Assembly: GCA_033002965.1 (NCBI GenBank) | Contig: JAURVB010012620.1 | Location: forward strand, 16,074-80,073 | DNA from: Piper betle | Lineage: Eukaryota > Streptophyta > Magnoliopsida > Piperales > Piperaceae | DNA: 64,000 bases | Direction of reading: 5' to 3' | Shown: positions 36,134-48,355 of the stretch, piece by piece | Layout of the letters: each line of letters starts with the position of its first letter | Numbering within the stretch: position 1 is the stretch's first letter | Made by a program: the position numbers and the translations under genes | The notes under the pieces: generated by a model | Told to the model about the DNA's origin: nothing | What the model saw: only the letters and a program-made list of their open reading frames with translations | The model's database searches: none

Positions 36134-38070
36134 TCTGAAATGCATCAAATAAGAATAACTTAAAGATAACCCATCTTTAAAATGATTTTAGTCCAGCTTC
36201 CTGGGAACTCAATCACATAATACATGAATAACAGAAGATAAGGGCAATCATCAAATACAGTCGATGTCTATGAGAAGTCCATGAATAGCAATAACAACCA
36301 ATCATAGATGAGCCAAACATTGTTTACAGAGGCACAAAGCCATTTATATTGTTTGATATTCAGATAGATAAGTAAAACAAGAAATGAAGACATGGATGGA
36401 TTAAAACAAAAATCAGATTTCTTGATCTGCTTGACATTCTTAATTGATATGACAAAGTAAAAGCCCAAACAAAGAAAAAGTGATGACAAAAAAATATAAA
36501 TGAAAAAAAAATTACGTCCGATATTTTTATTAATGACAGTACAAAAAATATAAATGAAAGAAGAAGAAATTTAAGGATGAGGCGGAAGGAAATGAAGAAA
36601 CACAAACAATGTACAAAATACACACAATGAAGCCTCAAAAAGGCCTCAGTGCCTTGATATGAAGATATTGATCCTTGATTTTTACAGTTACGGTGAGTTC
36701 ATTTCCAAAATGCACATGGCGTGCAACTTGAACATTGAAATCCATGGCAACTTCACCCATATCGGTCACATGACATTCCTGGAAACAAATAACTGCCAAG
36801 TGCTAGAACAGCTTGAATACTAACAATAGCGAAGACAATTTGATCTTGGAGAAGAAAAATTATGAACACCACGAACAATTTTCTAACTGATCCATTCTTG
36901 TGTATATACTGAGTGTGCAAAAACAACAACAACCAAAAAAAAGAGAGGGAGAGGTAAAAGGAAAAAACCAGCACAGCTATATACGGTTCATCTTTAACTT
37001 TAACAAAATAAAAGGTAGCAACAAATACAAGAAAGTAGCTTTGCACTCGACACATCAACATAATCCCAAGGATAGACCTTCATATAAAAACTGGTTAGTG
37101 AAATAGCAAAAGAACAGAAAATTTGCTATACATGATCAGAGCCGGATACATGAACAAAACTCAGTAACGTTATGTTTATTCAATTGAGACAATCAAAAAA
37201 ATCACACTAGACGAAGACATAATTCCACAAATCGCATTAAAAAAATGGCCCTCGGAGGAAATAGATCATGTTAGGATTTCGCATCACGGAATTGAAGGGA
37301 AGGGTCAACAAAATCTGCATTTATGTCATTTTCCTACCTTTCACAGTCACGATACAAGTAACAAACACATTTGGCTACTTCGAAGAGCCAGTTCGTATTA
37401 AAAGAGAAACACGTTGGCCACTTCCAAAGACCCCAACTTTATAGGTGTAAATCCCGGGTTTTTTCAGCACGAAACATAAAATAAATAAAATAAACACAAT
37501 ATAGAATCAACATTTATGTCACCCGGCATTCCTCCACAGACACAGACTCACATCACATAGCAAGCATCAATACCAGCTACTACTACCAAAATCAACTTCA
37601 TTCAAATGCTCTTCCAAACCATACAAAAAACAAGCGAACAATCCCATTCCCTGGCATCAAAAGAGTAAAAAAACAAAACAACAAAGTGCGCGCTCACCAA
37701 TCGTAAGCTAAAAAAATATAAACTACGCCACAACATCCGATCTAGCCCAGCCATAAGAAACTCAAAACAAACCAGAGAAAAAGCGCAAACCTGCCTGCAG
37801 AAAGAGGATCAAACCACACCCAAAAAAATAAAAAATCCAGCTGAAAACGCACCAACCACAACAGAAGAAGAAGAAAAAGCCCGAGTCCTTCCCCCTCACC
37901 TGACCACTTCCAACCAAGAAACCGCAAGGCAAGGTGACTCCGGCGCCCCTAAGGCCCGTCCATGGCTACGGAGGCGAGAAAGATGGAGTCTTTACCTCCT
38001 CTCCCTTGGTGGAGAGCGACACAGAAAGAGAGAAACAGGGAGAGATGAGAGGAGAGCAGTGACCGTCGGA
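36134..38070 (-). promoter_or_regulatory. Probable Aux/IAA 5' UTR with a long leader intron
   Basis: Upstream of the ATG at 36096 the minus strand has an acceptor GCATTTCAG (exon edge 36134). About 1.86 kb further up it has a CT-rich leader ending GGAGAGGAG|GTAAAG (donor at 37995). This would be a single long 5'-UTR intron, common in this family. A possible alternative leader exon lies at about 36790-36690 (AG|GAATGTC to CTCACC|GTAACT) and contains a short upstream ATG frame. Transcript start is inferred near 38050-38070. Confidence 0.45.
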
Positions 38071-38243
38071 TTGAAAATTCTATGGACACGTATTTGGAGG
38101 GGGAGGGGTTTTTATTTTATACAAATAAATAGATTATGATAGGATTAGTTAGACAAAAGGGCGATTAAGACGAGGTGTGGGATCGGAATGGACGGCCGGG
38201 ATTGGCGATTGGGTTCCGTACTGGCCGTTGATCCATCTGCATT

Positions 38244-38249
38244 TGTCGG
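38244..38249 (+). promoter_or_regulatory. TGTCGG auxin-response element
   Basis: TGTCGG is the high-affinity ARF-binding word. It lies roughly 180-200 bp upstream of the inferred Aux/IAA transcript start. A second ARF word, GAGACA (TGTCTC on the minus strand), is at 38751-38756. Confidence 0.35.
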
Positions 38250-38256
38250 GCGAATA

Positions 38257-39614
38257 TCTCCCGCCCTCGGCCCCAGGTGGCTTTCTATACTGTATATGTG
38301 ACCAAGTGCGGACACATCTATAAAATCAACCAATTTACTTTGTCGACTACCAAGGGTGGACTATCTATTGTTATATTTTCTACTTTCAGTTACTTAATAA
38401 ATTAATGCTCTCCTATGTAAACGACGGTCGTTATAATTTAGATAAAAAATAGTAAACGATAGTTTTATTTTTTATCTTCTACCGGGAGAGTAAGTAGTAT
38501 AAAAGTAGGCAAAATATATTAATGTTCATTTAACCATAAAAATAATAAAAACTAATTTAATCAAAATAAAGTTCAATAAATTTTTTTAAAAATATTATGC
38601 AAAATAAATAAAACAATAATGTCTATTTCCCTATCCATTGGACTGGGGGAACAAAATGTTATCCGGCAAAAAAAGGTGGGCTAAGTGGAGGGGGAGTTGT
38701 GTTATCCATGGGGCCCACGGGTAATTAAAGAGAGGAGGGGAGGTTAGGAGGAGACAGAGGGAGGCAAAGGGGGAGGGGTTTAGGGGGACAAGAAAGCGGC
38801 AGCCGGGTCTCCCTTGCCGGCCCCCATCATGACTCTCCCCCACCCCCTCTCTCCATTATCATTCCTCCTAGTCTCGTTTTAGATTACTTTATTCTTAATT
38901 ATTATTGTTAATTAATCTAAACTTATGACTTTTTTTAAGTGTTTGTCCACTCATGTTATTTATTTATTTATTATTATTATTACCCTGTTATTTAGCATTC
39001 AACGTGCTATTTGAATTTTAGATTCCTTTTAATATTAGAAAATAAATATAAAATATAAAAATGTATTTGGCTAAAAACAGTAGCCTCGATTCAATAGTCA
39101 CTTCGTCTAGTTAATAAGCATAATCATGATTAATTCCCAATAACGCCGAATGTGTGTGAAGAATCTTCGAGGAGTTATCTTGATCTCTGGCGCGAAATCA
39201 TAATTATTCTTCATACAAATTTATTAAAGCTATATTACTCGTTTAGGTAGTACAATGTTTATATATTTCTTTTTTATTTGACCGTTCACTGTTTTCTTGG
39301 GTGCTGAAGGGGACTCGTCCCCATGATCGGAGCTGACTTCTCTCCCACTTTTCCCTTTTTGATCTGCTCTTTGTTATTAATTTTTTTACTTTAAATTTAA
39401 AGTTTACTTATTCAATTACTAATTTAATCATGATTACTTTACAGAATGACTATGTATTCTACCATACTGTATTATATTTTGCTAGACATTGATCCTAATT
39501 CCACAAATTATTTACGTTGTTTGATTTATAATAACTTATTAAAAAAACTTATTTTGATATTTTGTGAAACATTTAGGGCTGTTTAATGAACATTGAGTTT
39601 TTTTACATTCAGCT
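38257..39614. other. Aux/IAA promoter region and AT-rich intergenic DNA
   Basis: No gene recognised. A purine-rich stretch lies at 38690-38780 and a TTTA/TTA microsatellite at 38959-38982. Confidence 0.45.
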
Positions 39615-41355
39615 TATTATGTAAAACCCGTGACTCGAATCAGGGTTTTACGTTACCGAACCAGTCGGTTCGATCGTTAGTTTGAGTCAAGTCAGTTCAT
39701 GAACCACATGCTGAGTCGACACCAGCTGTGATTTATGAGCAATGAGAGTCAGGTGTACCTGAATATATGATGATAACGTCGAGAAGATGGCGAAAAATGA
39801 GTTATCAGAATATATGAAAATATGCAGTATTTTTTTTTTATATGTTTGATCGTAGAAATAGTTTTAGGTCGAATAACGCGTTAGGACGCGTTAGATTATA
39901 TTTGGGTGAGTTATTAGTTATAGAACATATCATTTGGATGTTACTGTGTTTGTCTGATTTTACGGGATTTTTCCCATATTTTTCTAGATTTTTTAAGAAT
40001 TTATTGCGAACTAGTTATTATTTTGACTCGAGTAGGAATCGAGTCAATACTTATTTACGAGTTTGCCATTGAGGGTATTTTTCTCCCTCCCGACACCTAC
40101 CCTCCCAAAACCCTCGCCGCCTTGTGCTCGTCACCACCGCTGCCGCTGTCGACGCCGCACTGCCGCCGATCAACGCCTCCCCGCTCCGCTGTGTCATCGC
40201 CGTGCCGCCACGACCCACCCCGGCCACCGTCTCTGCCGCCACGACGACGCGAGAATCGCCCCACAAGCCGCGACGCCCTCCCTCGTCAATTCGCCGCCGT
40301 CCGGGCCGCGCCGCCGCCACTGTGACCCCGACGACCACCCCCTTGCCGTCGCCAACGTTTCCCCCATCATCCCAACCACAGCCCCGATCGGAGCACGCCG
40401 CCGCCGCCACCCACTTTCGAAGCTGCCGCCGACAGCCATCGCCGCCCTGGCTGCTTTGTTTGACACCACCATCGGACCAAGCTTGTCGAGCTGGTGCCGA
40501 TAGACCCCCTGATTGCCCCGTCCCGAATCATCGCTGAAAAATCACCGGAATCTGCCGAAAAATTGCCAACACTCGCCGAAAAACCGTCGGAACCACCGGA
40601 AAATTGGATTCGTGGAAAATTCGCCGGATCATCCGCCGAAAGCACCCGGTCCAATTTGATCTGACTTCGGACGCCGCTAGGTGCCGAATTCGAGTTTCGA
40701 GCTACAAAACGGAAACCCTAGCCGTCGCCGATTTTCGACGACGCGAGGTATAATTTATTTTAACTTAATTATTTGAAAGTATTGATTATTAGAATTGCAT
40801 GCTAGGATTGGTGAATTGTGTGTTATAATAATATATATAAATGTAGATTTGATTAAGGATAAAATATGAAATTTGTTTGATTGAGTGGTGTTAAAAATGG
40901 AGGCTAAGAAACTAATTAGGGTAACTAGGTAATGATCATGATCTAATGCAAACTAGCCTAAGTAGAGTTGCTAGAATTGATATAGGTTGATGTGTGTTGA
41001 TTGATGCGTGATTGTGTTGATTGTGTGTGCATGCTATAGGATGTGTGATTCATCATGCGAGCGTTAGTTTTTAGCTTGATTGTGTAGGTACGGTGTAGGA
41101 GCTCGCCGCCTAGGCGCGTGGACCCGTTTGGAGCTTCTACCAGGTCTGTTTAGGACTCGTCTCTATTTTTTTAACGCTACTCTATTGTGTATTTGATTTA
41201 TCATGTGCAAGACGAGTTAAATGACCTTTTATCGGATCCCACTTAACTCAGGCCATTTAGCCAACGATTTTCCAGATTAATAACCCTCTAGGATGAGATC
41301 CCTCGAGTTTGTTTTCGAACTTCAGATCCAGCTCACGATGCCTTCGGGCCTATTG

Positions 41356-41362
41356 TATAAAT
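41356..41362 (+). promoter_or_regulatory. TATA-like box of LTR copy B
   Basis: TATAAAT in the context TATTGTATAAATCCC. The same context is present in copy C (minus strand, 49458-49464) and as TTATATAAATCC in copy E (about 63115-63126), so it has been kept across copies. It probably marks the U3/R promoter. Confidence 0.5.
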
Positions 41363-41831
41363 CCCAACCTAGACCTATATATATGTATAGTTTTCGCGTT
41401 TTCAGTGAGAGCTTGAATGAGGAAATCCGACTACCGTGCTACGCGAGCGGGCACGTGTGAGTCGATAGTGGGCTCTGGAATGGTGTGCGGGCCGTTTCAT
41501 TCCCGAGGGATCCTGACAACTCCACCTTTGAGTTCCTCAAACCCGGAGAAGTGTGGAGGTTTACGGGTACTGCAATGCAGCGCATGTCTAGACTTGTGGT
41601 TTAAAGGGTACTAAAGGCGACTGCCTGAGAGTGCTCGGCCTTCGTGCTCAAGGCCAGGAATAATATGGAAGGTGTAGAGGGCGAAAAGGAATGAGATTTG
41701 ATGCGAGAAGCGATAGAGAAATGGCCAAGGTATGAGAATGAGAAAGAAAGGGGGACGCTGTCGACCCGAGGGCGACGACTCCCATATATGCCCTGATGAG
41801 AGTTCTTGAGGAAGTATATGATTTTCATTCA

Positions 41832-41853
41832 ACAGGAGAGTTTGCTCTCCTGT
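41832..41853 (+). other. Conserved LTR hairpin (copy B)
   Basis: ACAGGAGAG, loop TTTG, CTCTCCTGT: a perfect 9-bp stem. The counterpart in copy A is TATGAGAG/CTCTCATA (10479-10498) with the same loop. Copy C has the same stem as B (48955-48976, minus strand). Copy E has a weakened form at 63651-63670. Confidence 0.6.
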
Positions 41854-42539
41854 GCCAGATTGATATTAGTTATTTTCTGGGCCGGTAACACTCGTTACTG
41901 ACGGTTTTTCTATATATATGTAGGTGAGGAATGCGAGCGATGAAAGCTGTCGGGACTGCGGAGGAGCAGCACGGAACCGCGCACACATGTACTTGCCGCG
42001 TGTAACGTATAATGATGGTTGTTTAATGCTGTGTGAATGATTATTAGAATGTTTTTGTCTTGATGAATTGCCTGTTATGAAATGAACGGATAGATGTGAA
42101 TGAGCAGGGAGCCTTGGAGTTCAGACTCGGCTCAGGTGAAAACGAATGAGATAGTGATTGAATGCCATGGTAGATTGTTATGTTTTATCGTATTTTGATA
42201 AAATATTTATATACCCTTGTTGTGGACAGGTTGGCCCCTATTGCACTTTTAGGGGAGATTCTGTCCATTTTTTCGTAAATATTAATGAATTTTTTATTTA
42301 AATTTCTTGCTTGTTGAATGATTTTGTCTTTGCTTGCACGTCATGGCATGCATGTAGGACTCTGTTAGAACCCAATTGTTCTCATTCATGCATTCCATGT
42401 TTTCATCTCCATCTTGAGACGCCGAGGGCAGATCCGGGTCGGCTTAACCGAATCCGGTAGATTAGCGAACGGTTCGATTGCTGGTGACATTTCTGGGTCG
42501 GTTCACGGGTGAGCCGGAACGGGGTGTTACATATTGAGT

Positions 42540-43710
42540 CCAACATGATTGTTTTTATGCTTAGGTTGATATTTTCTAATACATTTCAGCTGCATGTTAA
42601 TTATTTTTTATGAGATTTTTTAACTTACTCTCACATTTAATTTTTATTGAAATAAGATTTTGTTTATGAGTAGGAATGAAATATAAATCTTTAACTTAGT
42701 TAGCCATTTTTTAAGATATGATAACTTAACCCAATGTATTACACTTTGGGTTGGTCGTTATAAATGATATCAGAATCTCTTCGTTTAGCCGAAGATGTTA
42801 TATTACAAATAGTATCAGAGCTTTCTCCTTCCGCATTAAAAGATGGGCTAGACTATAGATATTAACTAGGCTGTTATTTATGGGAAAAGAAGATTGTGGG
42901 TTGGGGCTAACAATAGATTAAATGTAAGATTTTCGAGGACAAAATTTCCTAAGGTGGATATATTGTAAGTTCCTTCAATTTAGTCTCATATTTAATACAT
43001 ATTTGATTAAGATCTTATTTATAAATAATAATAGACTAGAGATCTTTAACTTAGTTAATTGCTATTAAAGAAATAATGTAGCCCATTAAGTGAGACTTTG
43101 GGGTGGGTCATTATAAATGATATCAGAGCCACCTGTTGAAGAAATGACTTAAGTTAGACTTTAGGATAGGTCGTTACAAATTTTAGTAGAACCTCATGGT
43201 TCTGTGTTAGATAATGAGTTGGATAAGAGATGTTGGCTAGGCTGCTTATTACAAGCCAAAGAAGGTTATGAAGTGAGGCTAGCAATGGGCCAACTATAAG
43301 AATTTCTGGACGAAATTTTTTAAGATGAGTAGATTGTGCGTTCAACTTAGTTTTATATTTAATACCTAGTAAGATAAGATAAAATTCTATTTATAAAAGG
43401 GAGTGAACTATAGATCTTTAACTTAGTTAACTACTTTTGAAGTTACACTTTACACTAGATTATTACAAGTGATATTAAAGTCTCCTGGTTTCGTATTAGA
43501 TAGTGCGCTAGATTAGAGACGTTGGCTAGGTTACTAGTCACAGACCAAATAAGGTTATGGGCTAACGCTAGCAACGAGCTAAGTGTAAGAATTTTAGGGA
43601 CGAATTTTTGTAATATGAGTGGATTGTGAGATTTTTAATTTAGTTAACCAGTTTTTAAAAAATGACTTAACCTAATATATTGTACTTTGTACTAAATCGT
43701 TACATTTTTT
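42540..43710 (+). repeat. About 330-bp diverged tandem repeats
   Basis: At least three units share the order ATCTTTAACTTAGTTAA, GTTATAAATGATATCAGA-like, GTTGGCTAGGCTGCTTATTA-like, GAGCTAAGTGTAAGAATTTT-like and a GACGAAATTTT block. They begin directly after copy B. The words are common in plant repeat DNA, but I cannot name the family. Confidence 0.6.
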
Positions 43711-46700
43711 AAATAATTACTTTTTTTTGTTTGAATATAATTGGTAGATTATTTAATTAATATGGCTTTGTATGTGAGGAGGGAATGTACTCAATCGGTG
43801 ACAACGAACCGAATCGGGAGTCAAATTTGAAGTCAGTAAAGCTAAGACTTGGGATGTAAATTGTCATTTGATAAACCAATTTGCCAACCATTCTAAATTA
43901 ATCAAAATAAAAATATTAAATAATTTATTTACCATATAAAGAATATAAAATATTTGGTTAATTTAATCGATTGAGTTTTAAATATTAACGATAGTGGTGA
44001 AAGGCTCAACCATAACTAGTTCACTAATTTAACTAAATATTATTTAATTATCTTATATGTAAGTATAACACTCATCTCTATCTCAATATTAATTTTGAAA
44101 TTTTTAATTGTCAAAATATCACTTTGATTAATTTAATTAATTTAAATTATTTATTTATTTATGTCCTAATTTATAAAATAGTTTGGATGATTGGAACATT
44201 TTATTTTTTGCAAGTTAAAATTTTGTCATTGTATTTTGTAACCAATATAATGAGTTGTATCAACTAAACATTGTCGTAGACGGATGCAACCATGGAATGA
44301 GGTCATAAACGTACAACTCCACAAAATCGTCAACGAACTCTCCACCATAGAAGGAATTTAGGTTTGACTTAATCAATTTGGGCCATATTAGATAAAATCA
44401 AATCAATATTTGATTTCGCAAAATTAGAGAAAGTTGGGGATTTTAGGGGAGAGAATTGTGAAAATTTGGATGGAGCTCTACACTTATAAATGAAACTCTA
44501 ACCGATGAAAAAAGAGAGAAGCAAAAAAGAGAATAGAATAGTCATTGTATCATGTACTTTTGAAAAAATTTGAAATAAAAAATCTTCTTTTGTATGATTT
44601 AGTCATCCAAACCCACGATCAAATTATCTTCTATTAATCTTCTACTTCTTTTGTTTTATTTATACTCATTTATTTGATAAGAGGGTCTTGGTTGTAACCC
44701 GATTTCTTATTCGAGATTATCTATCAACGTGCAATTTTGTATATAAACATGAGGTTATAGTGAAAATTTAAAAATATATTAACTTAAATAAAATGGTGAA
44801 AATTTGGTTATGACCTAACCTTAAAACCTTAGTGAAATTTTGATTATGACATAAACTTAAAAACTTAGTTAATAAATTAGTTATGATAAAATTTTTTAAA
44901 ATTGGTCAATAGTTATCATGAATATTTTTACAACCCGCTTCTAAGCTCCCAAATATATAGTGAAAACCACCAATGGAAAGTTGGGCCCTCCAAACATGCA
45001 AAATGGAGGGCTAGACCTACTTTTAAAATTCACATTCATTTGAGTAAGTAAATATAATGAATGAATTATTTCTTCAATACGATAAATAATAGGGCAAGAG
45101 CTTGAAAACTTGGCAATGCGTGTTTAGATCGTTAGATGTAGGTCAAAGGCGATCATACTTTTACTTTTGGAATTACAATCACGTTAATTCATATCTAACA
45201 CATTAGAGTTGGGTTCCTGAGCTATAAGCGTATCGTATCGTTTGTGTATATATATGTATCAAAAAATACCCCGTTTTGGCATAAAGTAGAAGAAAAAAAC
45301 TGCGTTTCGGCAAAGGTGTAAAAGTTACTAAAAATGGGGACTCTAATAGAGAAACCAGAAACAGGATCCATATCTGAATACATGTATGTCACAATACACA
45401 TAAGGCAGCACGTGTATATAATATGTATACATATATGATGATGATGAACGGGAGAATGGAGAAGGATATGATATTATTGTTGTGGAGATAAGACTGATAC
45501 AGACATGGAGCGGAGTATATTGATAATGTGGTTGGGGGAGCACGGTGGGCAACGTCTGGCGAACAGGTGACGCGTGCATGCGTCTGAAATAGCGTGTTGG
45601 TTGGGAGGGAGGGGGAGCGATAGAGTGCTCCGATGCAAGGCGTGGGCCGGTCGGTTTGCTGCTCCCAGTCCCATCGCCAAAGCTCTGTTGGATAATTATA
45701 CTTGTCCCTTCATTGCGTCTCCCTCTCGCTAATTGCTTGGCCGCACGCGCTGCGTTGTGCCCTCCCCACTCTCCTCCTCTGCGCTTTACTGTAATTGGAG
45801 AACCATGATGCCGCCCCATCTTTACGTTTTTGGTCTTCCCATCTCTCTTTATGTGCGCTTCTCTTGTGTGAGTGTTGTCCTCCATTTTGTCAGCTGTGAA
45901 TGGAGATACTGCTGCACTTGACTCCTCCCTTCCCGATCATTGCAATTTGCAATTTTACAATGAAATGGTGGGTGCAAGTGTGATGAACATTATCATCTAA
46001 CCTTTTTTCTCAGCATTTGATGAGCCTGTTGATCGAATTATTCTACTTATTATGCAGAGAAATTAAAAGCATGATGGGAAGAGTTCCATCAGTATTTTTG
46101 ACATGTGGATCGAGCTCTCCTACTCGATGGTTTATATATGTAGTCAGATTGTAAAAAGAGAGAGAGAGAGAGAGCTATGGAAGGACCTCAAAATATTTAA
46201 CTCATTAGCTGTGCTGTGCCGTATGTATATAATATATATATGGCTTCTTCCTTGTAGATGTAGGTTAGGCGTAGCTAAAAACACCAGTGGCCTTGGGTTA
46301 CTTGGAGATATAATATACGTAGAATAAAGTTTTTTTCAAAAAAAAATCCAAATGAAATAGCATTTACCACATTTTTTTACAAATGAAAGCCAAGACAAAT
46401 AGGGATAAGCACACAAGAGTATTCATCACAAAAAACGTTGTCCCATAATCAATAACGTATAATTCTCATTCAGGTACGCATCAACTCTGAGCCATTCGAT
46501 CAACTTTTCGTTCCCAACACTGAAATGGAAAATGGCGTGGAAGCTACATGGGCAGCAACGCACATGATTTAGACTCCTCACCTGGTCTAACATAGTATGT
46601 TACCGCCATTGGTGGACTATTAATAAAGGACGCATATTCATACACCTGCCCATTATAACTGGTGGCTCAGAAGTTTAATTTACGATGAATTTACCTATAA

Positions 46701-48350
46701 TCAGGATTAATTAATGGGCACAATGATTCTCGACTAGTAATAATCACAAAAGTATGAATTTTCAAACTGGATGATCTCGTGGGCCCCGCGATGCACCAGG
46801 GCCAGCCAACCCGCAGGATCAAACCAAGAAGATTCTATAACCCATGAGCGTCGTAGACAAGTATGATGCCCTGTCACTCATGGGTGTCGGGTTAGTGTTA
46901 CGCCATGTACACATATACATGCACTAATCATGCTTTGGGGGGAGGAGCTCATGGGTAAATAGAAATCAGAATGTGCACAAATATCTCAGTCTTCAAAACT
47001 AAACAAAATGAAAAATAAAAGTATAGCAGTTGATCAATCCGAGAGCGGCCCCCTCGATTCTAATTCTCACTCCACTAGTGTACAAACTTGTTACTAAATG
47101 TTAAAAAAATAAGGGTTATAAATTAATCTGCTCGCTTTTTTTACATCGTTGTTTTCGATGCCGACCCTACATTTGACATAGATCGAAGGAAATCAGAAAA
47201 AGTTATCCAGCGGAGGACAAGATAACCATAAAAATAACAAAAAGAAGAAGAAAAAAACTAAAAGAGGCTTGTCATCATATCTACCGTGGGAGTCTTTTTA
47301 AGATTTTACGAGTTTTAAAATAACCTTTGATATCAAATATAATCTAATATTATATATATTTTAAATATACAATATTCTAAAAATTGATTTTGTTATCTAA
47401 TATAACTCACCTACCTTAAAAACTATATAAAAGAGTTAATTACTTGTAAAAATATTTTACAAATATTAAAAAATATAACTAAATATAACATTCTCACATG
47501 CCCAGATATGAAATAATAGAATATTATTTCCACCAACTCAATCATCATATTTTAATTCTTCAATATTCATTGTTATAAATAAATTTGACAAGGAACTTGG
47601 TTATTTCTTTCCAAGTAAAACATATAGTAATAAAAGAATAATATATGTTAAAAAATATATCAAAAATAAAAAATACATAGATATAAAATATGAATTATCT
47701 TTATATACTAATAAGAGAATAACATATGTTAAAAAATATATCAAATATATAAAATATATAGTATATTAAATATGAATTCTTGATAAACTTTCAATTTTAA
47801 TAAAGGGTTTGTTTGACACACATCTAGTCATAAATTTCACAACACTTGATTAAATATTATATATGTTTATCAAATATTATTTCACTTTTGTACCCATGTC
47901 GTCTCCCTCTTATTTGTAAATCATGTAAAAATAATACATAATAAAAGTCATTTTTAATCTAGGGTCCAAAATTAAAACAATCACCAAAAACATATTTATT
48001 TCTTTCCAATATTTATAAAAATGTTCTCACATTGCATTTCCCATTAGTAACATTAAATATGACTCACTACTACGTCATTCCATCAATTGAAGTTTGAGCT
48101 CAAAAATCATTTTAAAAAATATTTAATGTAGCTTATAAAATAGAGCCAAATATTCATCTATCACCCTTAAATCATCACATTCATCCTCTTAAAGATATAT
48201 GAAATTCCCTTCAAAGCAAATATAATGTTCAAAAATATCTTTGAAATCTAAAGCCACATCAATCATTTTGTAAGTAGAATTTCATCGGTCTTCACATTAA
48301 ACACTAAAAAATGTTTAAATATATTCAATTGACTTATATATTTGTACAAA
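43711..48350. other. AT-rich region with no recognised gene
   Basis: The long stretch between the two inverted LTRs includes a 180-codon minus frame (45885-45343) without a domain, a (GA)n run at about 46157-46173, a 9-bp inverted repeat at 46840-46885 and extremely AT-rich DNA at 47300-48350. Confidence 0.45.
45343..45885 (-). CDS. Hypothetical 180-residue open frame, doubtful
   Basis: This is the longest unexplained frame outside genes and LTRs. It starts MEDNTHTREAHIKRDG and ends in a Tyr/Cys/Phe-rich tail typical of translated non-coding DNA. No domain, no splice signals and no TATA at a convincing distance. Chance is likely. Confidence 0.12.
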   Translation of the reverse strand: MEDNTHTREAHIKRDGKTKNVKMGRHHGSPITVKRRGGEWGGHNAARAAKQLARGRRNEGTSIIIQQSFGDGTGSSKPTGPRLASEHSIAPPPSQPTRYFRRMHASPVRQTLPTVLPQPHYQYTPLHVCISLISTTIISYPSPFSRSSSSYMYTYYIHVLPYVYCDIHVFRYGSCFWFLY

Positions 48351-48355
48351 CAATC

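Larger units (their letters stand above)
39620..42531 (+). mobile_element. Solo LTR, copy B
   Basis: It begins TGTAAAACCCG and ends CGGGGTGTTACA. The flanks TATTA (39615-39619) and TATTG (42532-42536) form a 5-bp target duplication with one change. Inside are GACTCGAGT-type words near 40025, a GC-rich block (40080-40745), a TATA-like box at 41356-41362, a hairpin at 41832-41853, a GTAAC...GTTAC mini-hairpin (about 41887-41900) and the 3' GACGCCGAG region. No primer-binding site or internal retroviral-type gene follows. Very similar to copy C in inverted orientation. Confidence 0.8.
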
